Assembly (NCBI GenBank): GCA_013396995.1 | Contig: VWZP01002424.1 | Span: forward strand, 56,193 to 120,192 | Reading direction: 5' to 3' | Length of the DNA: 64,000 nt | Source of the DNA: Dicaeum eximium | Lineage: Eukaryota > Chordata > Aves > Passeriformes > Dicaeidae | Shown: in pieces, positions 47,040 to 60,263 of the stretch | How the letters are laid out: each line of letters begins with the position of its first letter | Position numbering within the stretch: position 1 is the stretch's first letter | The notes under the pieces: generated by a model | Database searches by the model: none | Told to the model about the DNA's origin: nothing | The model's input: the letters and a program-made list of their open reading frames with translations, nothing else | Program-made: the position numbers and the translations under genes

Positions 47040-48187
47040 TGTTGGAGGTTAGGAATTTTTTTTTTCCTTTGAAGGAATTTTCTCCCATTTGGTACCTAAG
47101 AGATGATAACAATGGTACTTAAGAGAGACAAAACATGTAGCCAGTGAGGAGGGGGAAGAGTGCAGCGTGCTACCGAGCTGGGGGGGCTTTCTTGGGATTT
47201 TGGCTGAGGGCTCAGTTCCTCACTACTTTTCACTCTCGGGACTGGAGGACGAGATGGTGCTGTTGCTGCTGTGGGGAGAATTCCCTGCCACCATGGAGTT
47301 CCATCCTTTACTGCTTCTTCCTTACGGTGAGTGAGCCTTTGCTCGTGAGAGCGGCCATTGAACTGGGACCTGATTAACACTCAACTGCATGGGAAGGACC
47401 CTCACCATCTACTCAGGTGTCCCAGGGGAAAACCCAGGATCCCAACCCCTTCCCCTCCTCCACCAAGGGAGTGTCTCCTGGCTGTTGGCGGGAGCCCAGC
47501 TGCCACTGTCCAGCCCTGCTCTTTTATGCTGCAGCTTTGGGTTTTTTGCTCCTCTTTTACTTGAGACCCCATCTCTGCCCAACCCCTCACGGCTCCTGCT
47601 ACGGCTGCAGAGTTTCTGCTACATTTTGTTTGCCACGGGGTCTGCTCGCCTCTGCTGTTCCAATTACTCCTCTGAGGTTCCTGCTACAGCCCATTTTGCC
47701 ATTCAGAGTGGCACCAGGACCAGCTGTCCCCCGTAAGTTTCTAAAGGAAGCCCCTTTTCTGTCTCTCCCACCGGCTGTGCCGCCATTACCCACATGGAGA
47801 GAGGCGGCTGACCTCGCGCCACAGCGCCCCCTGCAGCCGCGGGGGAATCATCGCACCCGCCCTGCCCGGCCGGGAGCCACCAGCGCCCCTGCTGGCTGTG
47901 ACCGGAACTGCACCGAAGGGGAACGCGCCACCGCCGAGAGAAGGCGTCACCGGGTTTGTCGCTGCTGGTGTGGTTGTTTGTTTGCCTTGTTTTTTATATA
48001 TATGTGTATATGTATATATATATATATATACACACTAGTAAAGAACTTTATTCCTTTTCCCACATCTTTGCCTGACAGCCCTGTAATGTCAAAGTTATAA
48101 TAATTTGGAGGGAAGGGCGTCACATTTTCCATTCCAAGGGAGGTTCCATCCTTCCTTGAGAGACACCCTGTCTTTCAAAATAAGACT
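47040..48187 (+). mobile_element. ERV LTR related to family A at its 3' end
   Basis: The last ~160 bp (from AGTAAAGAAC near 48038 through CATCTTTGCCTGACAGCC and TAATAATTTGGAGGGAAGGG to about 48187) matches the 3' end of the family A LTRs. Upstream is about 1 kb of GC-rich sequence starting possibly at TGTTGG (47040), unlike the other family A copies, so it may be a variant subfamily. A TA microsatellite (47995-48034) lies inside. The 227-codon ORF 47417-48100 runs across the LTR and is chance. Confidence 0.65.
47995..48034. repeat. (TA)n microsatellite
   Basis: TATA/TGTA run within the LTR. Confidence 0.9.
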
Positions 48188-48931
48188 CATGGATTCTGAT
48201 CCATAGCAATTAAAAAAAAATCTTCCTGTAAATACATTCTATATAAAAATTGCATTATTCTACTGCTTATCTTGTTTCTGAAAGACTTAAAAATACCCCA
48301 AACAGAGAAATAAGTCAACACACGAAAAATATTACCAAAACAGTGAAAATCTAGAATATTGAGAACATTCTGTTTTCAATTGTTTGGTCAATTAACTAAT
48401 CTGTGTTAAAACTGAAGTTTTCTAAAAAAGATGGCATTTATTTTGTTGTCTAGATTTTTTGGAAAACATTGGAATACAAATTTTTAGTTAGCTCTACCCA
48501 CAGCTATTCAACAGGCAGCCTAATTGTTTTCCTGCTCAGGATGCAATGGATTGGAACTGAATGGAAACTTATGTGGTTCTACTGCTAGAGAGCACCAGTC
48601 CCCATCAAAATGCATATATATGTGCATAATTCCTACTGTGCCCTACAGATTTTTCTAGTGTTAAAGAAAATGAGGTAAAAGGAAAACTAAATCTCATTCA
48701 TTCTGCAGTACCTAGCACTACTGGAAACTTTGTAGTCTATAATAACAGCTGGGAAATGTGCATATGCCCACAAAAAACAGCTCGGAATTTTGAATGCTTC
48801 TTTTTTTCCCACAACTTGGTGAATGTTATATGTATGCAAAAACCATACGTGGATCTTGTACTCTAGACAGAAAAGAAGATCGAATCAATTTCTGCAAGCA
48901 AGAGATGTTGCAAAATGTATAAGTTTGTTTG

Positions 48932-49109
48932 TGTGATGATTAACCCAATCATTGTAGTAAAAAATTACTAGCCTTCCATAAATGGTATATAAGCATATGT
49001 AGCCCAAAGTAAAATTGGATTCTGATCACCGGTCAGTTGTCCCCATCTCTCTCCATTGCTGATAATTTGTAGCTCCATGTGAGGAAAAGGAACAGCCTAT
49101 CTCGCTGCA
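48932..49109 (+). mobile_element. Partial ERV LTR (family D), TATA box to U5
   Basis: TATATAAG at 48987-48994, then a short R/U5 ending CTGCA at 49109, two bases before a primer-binding-site match. The left end (TGTGATGATTAACC at 48932) is a guess. There is no canonical AATAAA. Confidence 0.55.
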
Positions 49110-49111
49110 GT

Positions 49112-49129
49112 TGGCGAGCCCCCCAGAAC
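49112..49129 (+). other. Retroviral primer binding site, tRNA-Arg-like
   Basis: TGGCGAGCCCCCCAGAAC. The first nine bases and a following CCAG fit the 3' end of a vertebrate tRNA-Arg (ACG-type, from memory). Position, two bases after an LTR-like CA terminus, supports it. Confidence 0.5.
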
Positions 49130-49218
49130 TGGAAATGCTGGCACGAGAACCAGGAGCGGGCCTGAAACAATCCCTCCACAGGGAAAGGAGGTGAGCCAGG
49201 GGGAACATAGGACAAAGT

Positions 49219-49419
49219 ATGTCTAAAAAACAGAGAGGCGTTTTTGAATTAATGCTCGCTTTGTCTGCAAAGCATGGCAAATTTTTGCCAAAGCTGGACT
49301 CCTCTATTTTTACAACTGCTGTTTGGGATGATGTGGGGGTTATGCTCTATGAATTAGCTACTATAGGTCATGAGCCAGCAATGCCAAAATTACTAACAAT
49401 ACTGGGAATCTCCAAATGA
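49219..49419 (+). pseudogene. Gag-like leader ORF of ERV D, truncated
   Basis: A 66-codon ORF beginning MSKKQRGVFELMLALSAKHG, placed where gag would start, about 90 bp after the primer site. It ends at a stop with only decayed sequence after. No domain is recognisable; the gag assignment rests on position. No myristoylation-type MG start. Confidence 0.4.
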
Positions 49420-51654
49420 GCATCTACTACCGCTGGGGAGGAAACAGAAAAAAATATAGTATGTTCAGTTGTGTCAAATGAATTGCTGAGTGATGGCATC
49501 TGACCTGAGGAGATGGAAACTACTGGAAACGAAGGACACAAAATGGAAATGACAGAAACAATTTGAGGAGGTTGTCAGAGCTTCCTAAAATGCTCTTAAA
49601 TCAATGAGTCTTCATCAGTAAATCAATCTACCAGTTAAATCAACACCTGGAAGTATTCTTTCCACAAAGGGAGGGTGGCAGGGATGAGAAGGTGAGAGAG
49701 AAGAACAGGGAGGACACAGAAGGGAAAATACAGATTGACATTGGGAATTAAGTTACGCTATGATCCTACATGTGTGCCAACACTATTACATTCTTAATCA
49801 GAAAGTACAATAATGGTGAAAAAAAGAAAAAAAAAAAAGATTCATGGGAAAATTAGAAAAGCTAAAGTGTGGGACAAAAGAAACCATATTCAGAACAGCA
49901 CAAACAGAAAACATTGCAGAGGTAAAGATATTTTTTCTCTCATAGAAGTTGTTACAGTGACAAAATCTTTTAAAACTGTACACATATTATTGTAGGAAGC
50001 TGACATTGTTCAAAGTATTCAATTTAACTGATTCATAGATTCATCCAAGAAATAATTTCTTAGGTGGCAATCGCTCTGAAAAGAACTAAGAGTCCACCCA
50101 TGGAATGCCTTAATTGAGCTAAACAGTTTTAGAGAGCGGCTTTCAGAGAAAAAGGAGACCATAAATCAGCAAGTTCAATCACATATGATAAGGGATCTAT
50201 ATTACCTACTGTATAAAACAACAACAGTGAAGAGAAGAAATATTCAAAGGCAGACCCAGTGATACTTCATTAATTCCTTTACTTATTTTTAGCTGAAACT
50301 CATTACTAATAGAGCAAGCTTTATACTAGCTTCAGTAATAATTTAATCCAGGCATATTCATAAAAAATTGATCATTTTGTAACTGCAGTCATTGCATAGC
50401 AAAAGTTCAAACATAACTTTCATTTTCTGGCTTCTAATTGAAGGTTTATAATGAAACTGTATATAACCTGTTTATCAATTCATTAAAAAAGCTGAACTCA
50501 GAATTGCTACCGTGCCATCCTGTACCACTCCCTGTTTTAACTGCACTGTACACTGCTTTTCAGTCAAGTAAACAATTGCTCTTTCAAGTGACAAAAATGC
50601 ATGCCTGCTCTCAAGGAGACATGCATTTTACTGCATCATTAAAGAAAAATGTGTAGTCTATGATATCAAAGGACTAGCAGTATGAAAATATCAACACTTC
50701 ATCGTAGAAAAATGTACAAATGATTTTAAAAAATCCTCTTTAACAGCAATACATTAAGAGAGATCCCATAAATACGTGGGACACGCCACATTTCAGAAAG
50801 TTCTACACAAACCCTCTACTCAAGAATGAATAAAAGACTCCTCCCACCAGCTAGGGCAAACCAAAATAGCCCAAGATGTTTTTAATGATGATTCTCCCCA
50901 AAGCCCAGAAAATCAGCAGAATAAATGTCAATAAATGCAACAATAAATGTCAAATCAAAATGAAGGTTTTAAGCCAGTACTTTTTTTGGTATTTTCTATA
51001 GATGGTCCATGAAAAAGTTTCTACTTTATCTCCCTCCAGTGAGATCATTCTCTATTACTACAGAAATTAATGTGATGTTAAAAATAAGGATGGTGAGGAT
51101 ATACTGTATGATCAGCTGAGGAAAGCGACTGAGAGAGTGCAGGACTTCTCACACAGAAAATTATAAAACACCACTGAAAGACAAGAAATACGTTATACAT
51201 CTGCTTTAATAGATTTAAATACTTGCATATGCCTTTACTTTATGCACTTGAGCTTATTTTAGTAAGAAATTTGAACTCTGTCTGGTGCATGTTTTTGAGT
51301 CTTACCACTATGCTTGTCATTTTAACAGAGCTTTTTCATTTCCATGTGATTTCCAACATACAAAATGCCATCTCCTCTAATTATCTCTACACTCTTAGAG
51401 ACACCCTGCAGTTAACTACAGAGGTGTTGGAAAGCAAATTACTACCAGTCTGATCCCAAGTCAGTCTCACAGCAGAATCTCACTAAGTTTCATGACTGTT
51501 TGTGTATAAACCGCAATATATATAATGGTATAGTAATTTCTTTTTTTCCTGTATTTTATCCTTAGGGATTGTGCCGGCTGCTTGTATTTAAATTTTGATA
51601 TTACAGAAGCCTGGTGGTGTTTAGGTACCAATGTCTGCGAACGATTTTTACTCA
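49420..51654. other. Intergenic, nothing supported
   Basis: Possible decayed internal ERV sequence at the left edge (to about 49700), then AT-rich DNA with an A-rich patch near 49818-49838. Confidence 0.5.
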
Positions 51655-53345
51655 TAAATCTTGTCTGGCAGGCACCCACGTGAATATTCCGAATCGCTCC
51701 AGAGCGGTGTGGAAGCGGTGGGAGCTGGGCACACAGAGCAGCCCGGCGGCTCCCACGGCCCGGGCCGTGCTGCTGCTCTCCAGCGCCGGCCGCGCTCTCC
51801 CGGAGCTCTCGCACGGCCGCTCCCTGGGGAAGGCCGATCAATAAAAACCGGCCCTAGCCAAACCCGGGAATGAAGCACAAAGCAGGCGGCGTCAGACCTA
51901 CCTCTACCACACAGCACTGAGTGGGCCTGCCCGATGATCAGGGCGGGCGAGGCGGAGAGCGTGCACTGCAGTACGACACGCCATAGAGAGCGACCCCCCC
52001 TCCCTTCGCTGCCCCCTGAGGGAAGGAGAAGCGGGGCGACAGAAGGCGCTGCTCCTTCGGATGCCCCTCCTCGCCTTCCCCGAACTGAAAGGCCGCCACA
52101 GAGTGCAATCACCCACGCCGGCTCGGAACTCCAGCAGCCCACCAGCCGCTGGGGACGCCGCCGCCACCCCGGCAGCGGAGCCGGGCAGAGCCGGGCGGGG
52201 CGCGGCACCGCCCAGCACCGCTCACCGCCGTCCCCGCAGCCGCGCCCGCTCTGCGCACGCGGGCGTACCGCCCTGTCGCCCTCTCCTCCGTGGCGCCTGC
52301 GCACTTCGCCGCCCGGCCTGTGTCGGGACCGGGCGAGTGCGGTGCCGTCGGTGCCAGCGTGGGTGCGGGTACCTCCTGCGCTTCGGCTGTCGGGCGCTCG
52401 CTCTGTCTCACTCTGCTCAGCGCCGGCCCCTTCTTCCTTCCGCAGGGCCCTGCAGGCGGTTTGAAATTTACCGCAGTCTCTCACTCGAGTTCTCGATGTG
52501 GCCGTAAGCGCCTGGCGCTGAAGGGGAGGAGGCAAGAGCGCGGGGCGGGGAAGAGGAGGGCGGCCTGGAGCGGAGCGGTTTGGCTGCCTGCAGCTCCGGT
52601 TCCCTCAGCCCCTCACGGGGAACGGGTGGGAGGGGACGGTAGAGAGGTTAAGTGAGGTAGTAGTTCCCTTGCCGCGGCCGGTCCGTGTCTGGCGGGCACT
52701 GTGGTTGCCCTGGGGCGGCTTTTGCCAGTGTTCCCCTATCTCTGGGCGTAGGGAGTGAGGGAAGGAAGGAGCCTGAAGTGATTCCGGGATCCAGGAGCCC
52801 CTCACACCCCTGGAAGCGGTGGAGGGAAGAGTGAAACAATTCCCCCTGCCTCCTGAGGCGTCCCGGTGCTGCGGCAGGCTGGCCCGCAGGTAAGGCTCCC
52901 TGGGGCCCAGGCAGGGTAAGGGCGAGGGCCGGGAGGAGGAAGGGTGACATAGACACAAAACTCGGGCGACGAAGCGGGGCGGGAACCCGGTTCTTCAGGT
53001 TTAGAGGAGCGGCTCAGCCGGAACTCGTCGGTCAGGTCGACGAGCAGAAGGAGAAGCTCGGGGCGGCGGCGTGCGGCCCCTTCCGTGTTGCCGCCGGAGC
53101 AGGGGAAGCCCGGCCTGGCCCGAGCTCTTCCGGCGGGCTGGGAGCGATCCCTCCTCCTGACCGCGGGAAGCTGCCGTGCGCCCCTCGGGGGCTGAGTGCA
53201 AACGGTGGGAAAAGGGAGGGAAAAAGGAAGGTGTGCTGAAATCACAGCTGTGTGTGTTTCTGTGCTTTTCTCTCTCCTACTTCCTCGGAGCACGTTACCG
53301 CGGCTTCGCTGTTCCAGAGCGGTAGGGCGTGCCCCTTCTGCAGCG
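51655..53345. promoter_or_regulatory. CpG island, probable promoter of the next gene (LRRFIP2 by synteny)
   Basis: About 1.7 kb of strongly GC- and CpG-rich sequence bounded by AT-rich DNA. TGCGCACGCGG at 52252-52262 is a near match to an NRF1 site, and CTGCGCACTT lies nearby (about 52298). A strong plus-strand splice donor, CCGCAG|GTAAGG, has its exon end at 52889, so a non-coding first exon ending there is plausible. In other vertebrates LRRFIP2 is the head-to-head neighbour of GOLGA4; assignment to it is inference only. Long ORFs on both strands (for example 51648-52535 minus) look like GC-rich artefacts with no domain. Confidence 0.65.
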
Positions 53346-56300
53346 AGCTGCGCTGGGAGTCCGGCACTCTTCCTCATGCTTAGTCGTTTGGGGTTTTTTA
53401 TTTATTTTGGAGCACGCTGTTTTATATTTAGTATATCGTGTTGCTATAATTGTAAAGACGTTGTTGAGGCTGATAAGAGAGATGAGCACATTCGTGTGTT
53501 TGGAAGGAGCCACAAAACAGCTCTGGACTGTGATCTGCTCCATGTGTTTCAAGTGATTTTCAGTTTCAATCCTAGCATCACTCTTTGAAGGGCAGCGTTA
53601 TGTATTTTACTGATAATAAAAATATTTTGTAGATTAAGTAGTACTGTGTTGACCTTGTATGATATACTCAATGGTTTTCTCGTTTTAGAGAGACCTACAG
53701 GCAATTTTGCTTCAAATGAGAAAGGTTTAGAATCACTTTTCTATTAGGGTGAAATAGCTTTAGAGATATGGGATGGGAGGTTTGTTGCAAAGTGTAATAT
53801 TAAATCAAGTGTTTGTCTGAGCTCTTTAAACGTTCATTGGGTCTTGATTGTGAAGTGATTTAATTAAATGTTTTGCGGCCCAGGAACAGTTACCCTCTTA
53901 ATATGCATCTACTTCCTTGGTTAATGTAATTGCTTAGTGAAGATGTAAGAACAGATAAAAGGTGCTTTAGCAGTACAAAACAGTGTGAAGTACATTACAT
54001 AATTTTCCTGTTACTTGGGTTTGGATGTATTTAGCTTACTGTGAAGTCAGTCTTACCTGAACTGAATTCTTGGCTGTAACTGGAAACTTGTGAATACAAG
54101 ACAGTTATGTGGAATGTGTCAGATGTAGCTTGTTGACCTAAACACCAGTATTTCTTGTGAATTGACTCCAGAGGAGCTTTTTTTTTTTTAAAGTCTCATT
54201 ATCTGAATGGGGATCTGTAGAGCTCATTAAAGTCTAGGTTTTCACATAGCACACAAGTTGGTATGTGCATATACCAAAAAAACCCTAGATCAGTATCATA
54301 CATAATTGAATAACTCTGGTATATAACGTAAGCAGAGGATAAGCAATAAGTAGTAGGTTTGATACTGTGTTGTTTGTAAGATCCTAATGTGAAGTTGTGT
54401 GGTGGTAGTAATGAGTTAGTGCAGTCCAGTAGCATTACAAAAATTATGATAACTGCTTTCTGAGGAAGTAATTAGATTTTATTATCTTAATATCTGCAAA
54501 CTAGATAACGTGTAATGGTAGGCAAGGGACAGTTTGTGTTTATGCATTATGTGCCCTGCAAAATAGTTTATGATACTGAGTGACACTGTTTGCTTGTGAA
54601 GGTGATGTTAAAGTTCACATTTCCTTGAGCTAAGCTAGCAGTGTTAGCTCTGCTTTAAGGGAAGAGGTGAAAGGTCAGGTGGACATAAGAGTTTTCAAGC
54701 CTACTGACTTTGCTACCACAGCAGAGAACTAGTAAGCAGGAATGATGTCAGCTGATAGTTTCCTCCAGCTGTTTCTTCTAAGGGGTACCCAGGACAATTT
54801 CTTTCCCTTGCTGCAGTAGGTTTTCTTCATTGTACTGCAACTGTAGCACGAGTAGGAAAGAGTGTAGGAATGTATTAAATTGTTGAGGGAAAAGTATTTT
54901 AAATAGTTGCAGCTTGTTACAGAATGTGGGTTGTTACCATGGGGCACTCCATTTCATTAAAAAACGTGGAGCCTCAATATAGCAGTAGTGTTTGGTTTTT
55001 TAATGAGCAATGAATCATTCTTTTTCAAAATGACAGAAAGGATACTCATTTTGAAAAAGCTGACAGTATAAAAATGATTGTTGCTGCATTTTAAAATAAA
55101 CATTCTAGAAGATCCTTTTTTTCTTTTATTATGCATTTTCATAATTTTTTATAGTGTTCATTTTAGTACTGTCATCCCCTTATGTTTTAAAGTTCCATTT
55201 GAATTCTTAGTTTATTCCTGGATCTTCAGCATTTATAGTAGCACTGATTCTAGAAAAGCCAATCTGTGTTATGCTGCTTCTCTGAAAGTTATATATGCCT
55301 TAGATTGTGTCCCGAGAGATGCTCTGGTGAGTCACCACTGCAAGAGCTCTCCAGATGCTGCGTGTAACTGGTGATAATACCGTGCATGTCATGTTCTTCG
55401 TGCAGTAATGGATCTCCAGTTGCAGCTGTTGGCAACTGATGGCGAAGAATACTTCATGGAACAAGTTGCCACCACTTGAAATTGCAAGATGTTGTTTTGG
55501 AATTTTGGTAATTTGTGAAGACTGGTGAAGGTCACCAAAGATAGCTTGGTAGGTCTGGATGCCTTTAGTACATTGACTGTCTTGCAATGCTTTACGTGTG
55601 CCAATGCTAGCCAGGCACTGTTACACTTCATGGATTCAGCAGGCACTTGCAGACTTGCAAGCTGCAAAATGGCTTTGTGATTGCTTTAGCTGGGGACTTT
55701 CTGTTGGTCTCTAATTTCATAATACCAACAAACTGAGGGATTTCAACTCCCTCTAAGGAATTGTAATTCTGTTGCTAAATACCATGAACTCATAAAAAAT
55801 TGTGTTTCTCAGATTTTAAAATGGCAAGTAAACTGCAAATATATTGCATTAAGGGGGTGGATTGTGCAGTTGTCTAAGTTTTTTTCCTGAAAAAGCTGAC
55901 ATAAGCTTGTCCGGTCAGAGCAGAAACTTTGTGCTAACAGTTTTTGAAGTGGGCCATGATTAGAGATGAACAGCTTCTTAAAACACAAACACTGTTCATC
56001 AGCTGGAATAACTTTGCCTCCAATAAAGTGGTAAGCACTGTAATCTTTTGGCAGATTGTAATTATATGCTTTTCTCAGTCTTTGCATTTTCCCTTAAGTG
56101 TTAGGCTCTTTCACTCACCGTAGCAGCTCTTTTTTGGCAATAGTTCTTGTTTCAGTTAATACTCTGAACAAGGTTGTTCTGAATGAAAATTCCAAATGAG
56201 TCCTTAAAATTATTGCATTAAAACTCAGTCTGTTTTCTCAGTGCATTAAAACTTAATGTATTTCTCCCTCTTTCTGCATGCCCCTTTGTGGGTCATGGTC

Positions 56301-57789
56301 ACCCTGTAATCATGCAGCCGTTTTTTTTCCCATGGGTGGTTTTGGACTTATGAGCAAACATAGTAATTGCAAAGAGAGCTCCCTTGTATGGGGTCTTTCT
56401 TCTGAGGAAGACTCTTGTGTCTGTCTTGCATAATTTTAAATTTTTCTATGTCTTTTGCTGTGTCTCCTTCGAAGTTTGCTTGCACAAAGAAGATCAAGCA
56501 AACAAGATTGTGGTCTCCAATATGATTGTGCTTGTTCTCAATTATGAATGCAGCTGTTGCAGTACTAATACTTTTGCATTCAGATTCTGTTTCTAAAAGA
56601 CATTAGTTCTAGAGCACTGCTGTTCTTCTCTGTTGTTGAATCAATTATACAGAGATAGTGTCTACACAGGTGAATTTTAGTGATCTTGTAGTCTTGCTCG
56701 AAAGAGGAAAGGGGAGTTTTGGTCTGTTATTTATAGCCTGTTCACACTAAGGTATCTGCATCCTATGTATGTAATGCCAAGTATGCTGGCATGCACCCAG
56801 GCATTTAGAACAGCTGGTGCCATTGAAGGTGGTGAGTGATAGGCCCTGAACTTGTAGTGTGGCTTATTTTTTTCCTCTATGACAAATCAGACCTTTTTCT
56901 AGGAAGCAAAAAAGAAGCAAGGAGAACTTTTAGTCAGAAGGTAATATGAAGAAGGCTAAGCAGCAAAGACTTGTGGAAGAGATAAAATGTATATATGCCT
57001 GAAGTGAAGACAAGTGAGAGGGAAGTTGAAGGATTTCGTGGCAGGTCTTCTGGTTTGTTTGGGGACTTTCAGACATTTCAGTGTTTTGGAATGAAATGCA
57101 ACAGGATGTCACTTCATCAGTTGTGTAATACAATGTGTAACCATGCCTTTGGAATTAGGCATGTAGTAGACGTGACTCAGGAATTTTGAACTGTAAATGC
57201 AGCAGATATTCTTGTGTTCTTTCCTTTTGTATCAATCTTTCTAAACCATAAAGGACAATAGCAAACTGTTCTTTGTCTGGTTGTGTTTTGGTGTCCTCTT
57301 TAGATATTTTTTATGAAAATTCAAATGTGACAGCATGTATTAAATTCTTTATCCCATGCTGCAGCAAAATTCTTTATCCCATGCAGCAAAATAACTTTTT
57401 GTGTAATCAGAAATTTCCTGAAGTGAAACATCTTAAAAGTAGTTCTGCATGTATTTGAAGTATTGGTATCTTATATTTTCCTGAGAAGTAGCACCATGTT
57501 ATTTATAGTATTAGACTAATTAGCATATTACCAATATGTCTAGGTTTCTGTAGTACTGAACTTTATAACGAGAAATTAAATACTCTGACATACATCAGCT
57601 TAATTAAAAGTTAAATGGAATGGAAAAAATTGTGACAAGACCCTTGAGGAAATATTAAAACATCTAATTAAATAAAGTTTATATTGAAGTTTAGTTTCAA
57701 AATTGGGAACAATAATAAGTATAGAACTGTATATTTTCTTTTAGAAGTATTCTTTGGAGGTCATCCTGTGCCAGAAGTATTGTCAATTA
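53346..57789. other. Possible first intron of the downstream gene, or intergenic
   Basis: AT-rich DNA after the CpG island. Besides the inverted repeat at 55020-55059 and a short direct repeat (ATTCTTTATCCCATG twice, about 57345-57385) no gene, exon or repeat family is supported. Confidence 0.5.
55020..55059. repeat. Perfect 14-bp inverted repeat, 12-nt loop
   Basis: CTTTTTCAAAATGA (55020-55033) and TCATTTTGAAAAAG (55046-55059) are exact reverse complements. Confidence 0.88.
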
Positions 57790-58740
57790 GAAAAGGTTTT
57801 TCAGAGCCTTGTCTAGTTAAGTTTTTACCATCTTCAGGGATGGACATTTCACAGCCTCTCTAAGCTGTGTTTAACTGTTTTGTTCTTCAACTCCAGGGTC
57901 CCCTATTTGCATGTGATTTCTGCTGGAGATGTGGACGCTCTAGATTTGTGTTTACCTGTGCTGTTCTCTCATATGTGCAGTGCTATGTCCTAATGCATGT
58001 GCCAGTGAGAACGTTCATAACAAGCTCACATTCACACGTTTAAGGTGTGTACTGACCCTCCTGTACTGACCACCTGCTAGCTGGAGTGCAGGATCTTGTA
58101 TCCACTAGGAGGGATGCTGTACTGGTTTAGCCTGGACAGATATCATGCAGTTAGTGGGGTGACTTCTGACAGCATCAAACTGATGCTGTTATCCCTCCAA
58201 AGTCACTGTATAGACTTTCAATTTGATTTTGGTTCTTTTTTCAAGAGGGCTCCTTTACTTCAAACAAGTGCTTCTCTCTAATTTCTTAGTTTCTGTTTAA
58301 TGTAACTGGCAATCCTCTTGCTCTTCAACATGACCAGTTTTGGGCCTGTACCCTGTCAGACAATTTTGCTTATTTGATTCCCACATGGAGATTCCCATCT
58401 TCACATTTGTTATTATCCAGGCCATTCTGCTGAGGGTGGGGCTTGGCAAGCACCTGCCACTCCCACCTGTGTCACTAAACAGTGGCCTTGCAGTTTTCTT
58501 AGTCTTTCTTGTGTTCCCGATGTCCTCAGAGTAGCCTTTCTCTTTGTCCTTATCAGCCTTTGCTAGTTTTGGCTTCATTTGAGCTCTGACTTTCTTAATT
58601 CTTCCTTGTAGGCAAAGGCAACATTTCCCTATACCTTTTGGGTAATCTGTTCTGTTCCCTCTTGTGTTTGGGCTCAGTCAGGAGTTCTGAGCTCGTTCTA
58701 GGTGAGAAGCGTGGCAGGGATGCCACACTTGCCTTCCTCT
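57790..58740 (-). mobile_element. Highly degenerate CR1-like sequence
   Basis: The left part (TTCAGGGATGGACATTTCACAGCCTCTC, about 57834-57861) resembles the reverse complement of a CR1 3' UTR; the right part is only vaguely repeat-like. If real it is very old. Confidence 0.35.
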
Positions 58741-60263
58741 ACAGTGACTGAGATGAAGTGTGTTTTCCTCAGTTAAAGCATCAGCATTTAATTTTTATGA
58801 AATTACTACTCTGTAAATTAGTACTTCCTGTAAACTGAACATAGCTATACTAAAATTAGCTATATTTTAGCTGTACACCATTACATCCCCGAATCAGTCT
58901 GCCAGCTAAGAGCATTTCACTGAGTTAACAAACCAAGTTTCTTGTCTATTAGAAATGGTATGTTGTTTAAATGTCAACATTGTTTAAATGTCAGTGTCGT
59001 TTGATGTCAACAAATGCAGTTCAAGTTTATGGTATGTGCAGTTATTCTGCAGTTTTTACTTACGTGGTAAATGCTTTCCAAAGAAATATGGCCTTTAATG
59101 TGTCAATTAAAATAATTTCATGTTTAGTGACTTTTAGTAGATAGATTGGATTTCTGTTCTTACATGAATCCATTTATTGTAATAAATATTTCATGAGTTT
59201 TCTTGTGGCTAGTGTATAACATTTTAAAGCCTTCTGTAGTAGGGGTAGTATTATTTTGTGTTCATGTAACTAATAGTTTGGGCCCTACATGCTTTTAATA
59301 TTTGAAGTCAGCCAATAAGAATTACTGAAAAAAGATGGAGATTTTTTGCGACATTCAGAATGTAGACAGCAGCCTGTAGCTCTGAGCTTAAACCTTTGCC
59401 ACGGAGATCGCCAAACTGTTTGTGCATATATTTGTCTAAATTTACCTGAGTACAGGACATAAGTTTACTTGCTTGTTTTTAAGACTAAAAATACAGACTC
59501 TTACCAAATGGATTAGCAGTGACAATATGGAACAGATGAAGAATAGTAAAATACCTGTAAAATTTGAAGCAAAGTAAAAAATCTTCCTGCTTGCAAGGAA
59601 AAGAAAGGAGTAGTGGTATAAAGTTATTAAGGGAAGGGTGATGAAAAGGTGTAGAAGCTAAAATATAAGAGAAGAAAAAAAAGTCCTGTGATGCTACTTG
59701 GTGTCTTTAAGTGCCAGAAAATACTGCAATATATTTTGGCTTTGGGATTGCTGTGTAAAAGTAATAAAGTAAAAACTGTACTCGTACAAAATTACCCATC
59801 ACTTTGGGGTTTTTTCCTCCTTCCCCTTTGACTAAACTGTAATCAGTTACTGAGTCTTTGCTAGTTAGATCAGGTAAGAAAGGTAGTTCTTGTACCAGTT
59901 CAGTTTCAAAAGGAGAGCCAATACTAGTAACCTTTTAGATCTCTTCTTCCTGCAAATAGAAATTTTTATTATAACTAAGGTGTTTTCTCAAACCCTGTTA
60001 AGAATACTTACCTTGTCAAGTAGCAGGACTACCAACAAATTCTAGTCTGACATTTGAGAGGACCTGGATGTCTGGAAGTAGGATTTCTTTAGGATATTTG
60101 AAAAAAAAGTTATATAGTGGTGTTTTTTGAGTTTTTTTTCTTGTGTAACATTTTTCTGATTGTGTCTATGTGGGCTGTTTTGTTGGTCATTTTTATATGC
60201 TTGCAACTCATGTTTTTCGGGAGGAAAAGTAAGGGTATCTTATGTGTTCTGGGTATATGATGG
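58741..60263. other. Intergenic or intronic, nothing supported
   Basis: AT-rich. A short tandem duplication (TTGTTTAAATGTCA unit) lies at about 58962-58993. Otherwise nothing recognised. Confidence 0.5.

Noticed and set aside
47417..48100. 227-codon plus-strand ORF
   Set aside because: Runs across an LTR and a TA microsatellite (encoding Ile-Tyr repeats); chance ORF.
51648..52535. 295-codon minus-strand ORF in the second CpG island
   Set aside because: Same reason: low stop density in GC-rich DNA, several equally long overlapping ORFs on both strands, no recognisable protein.
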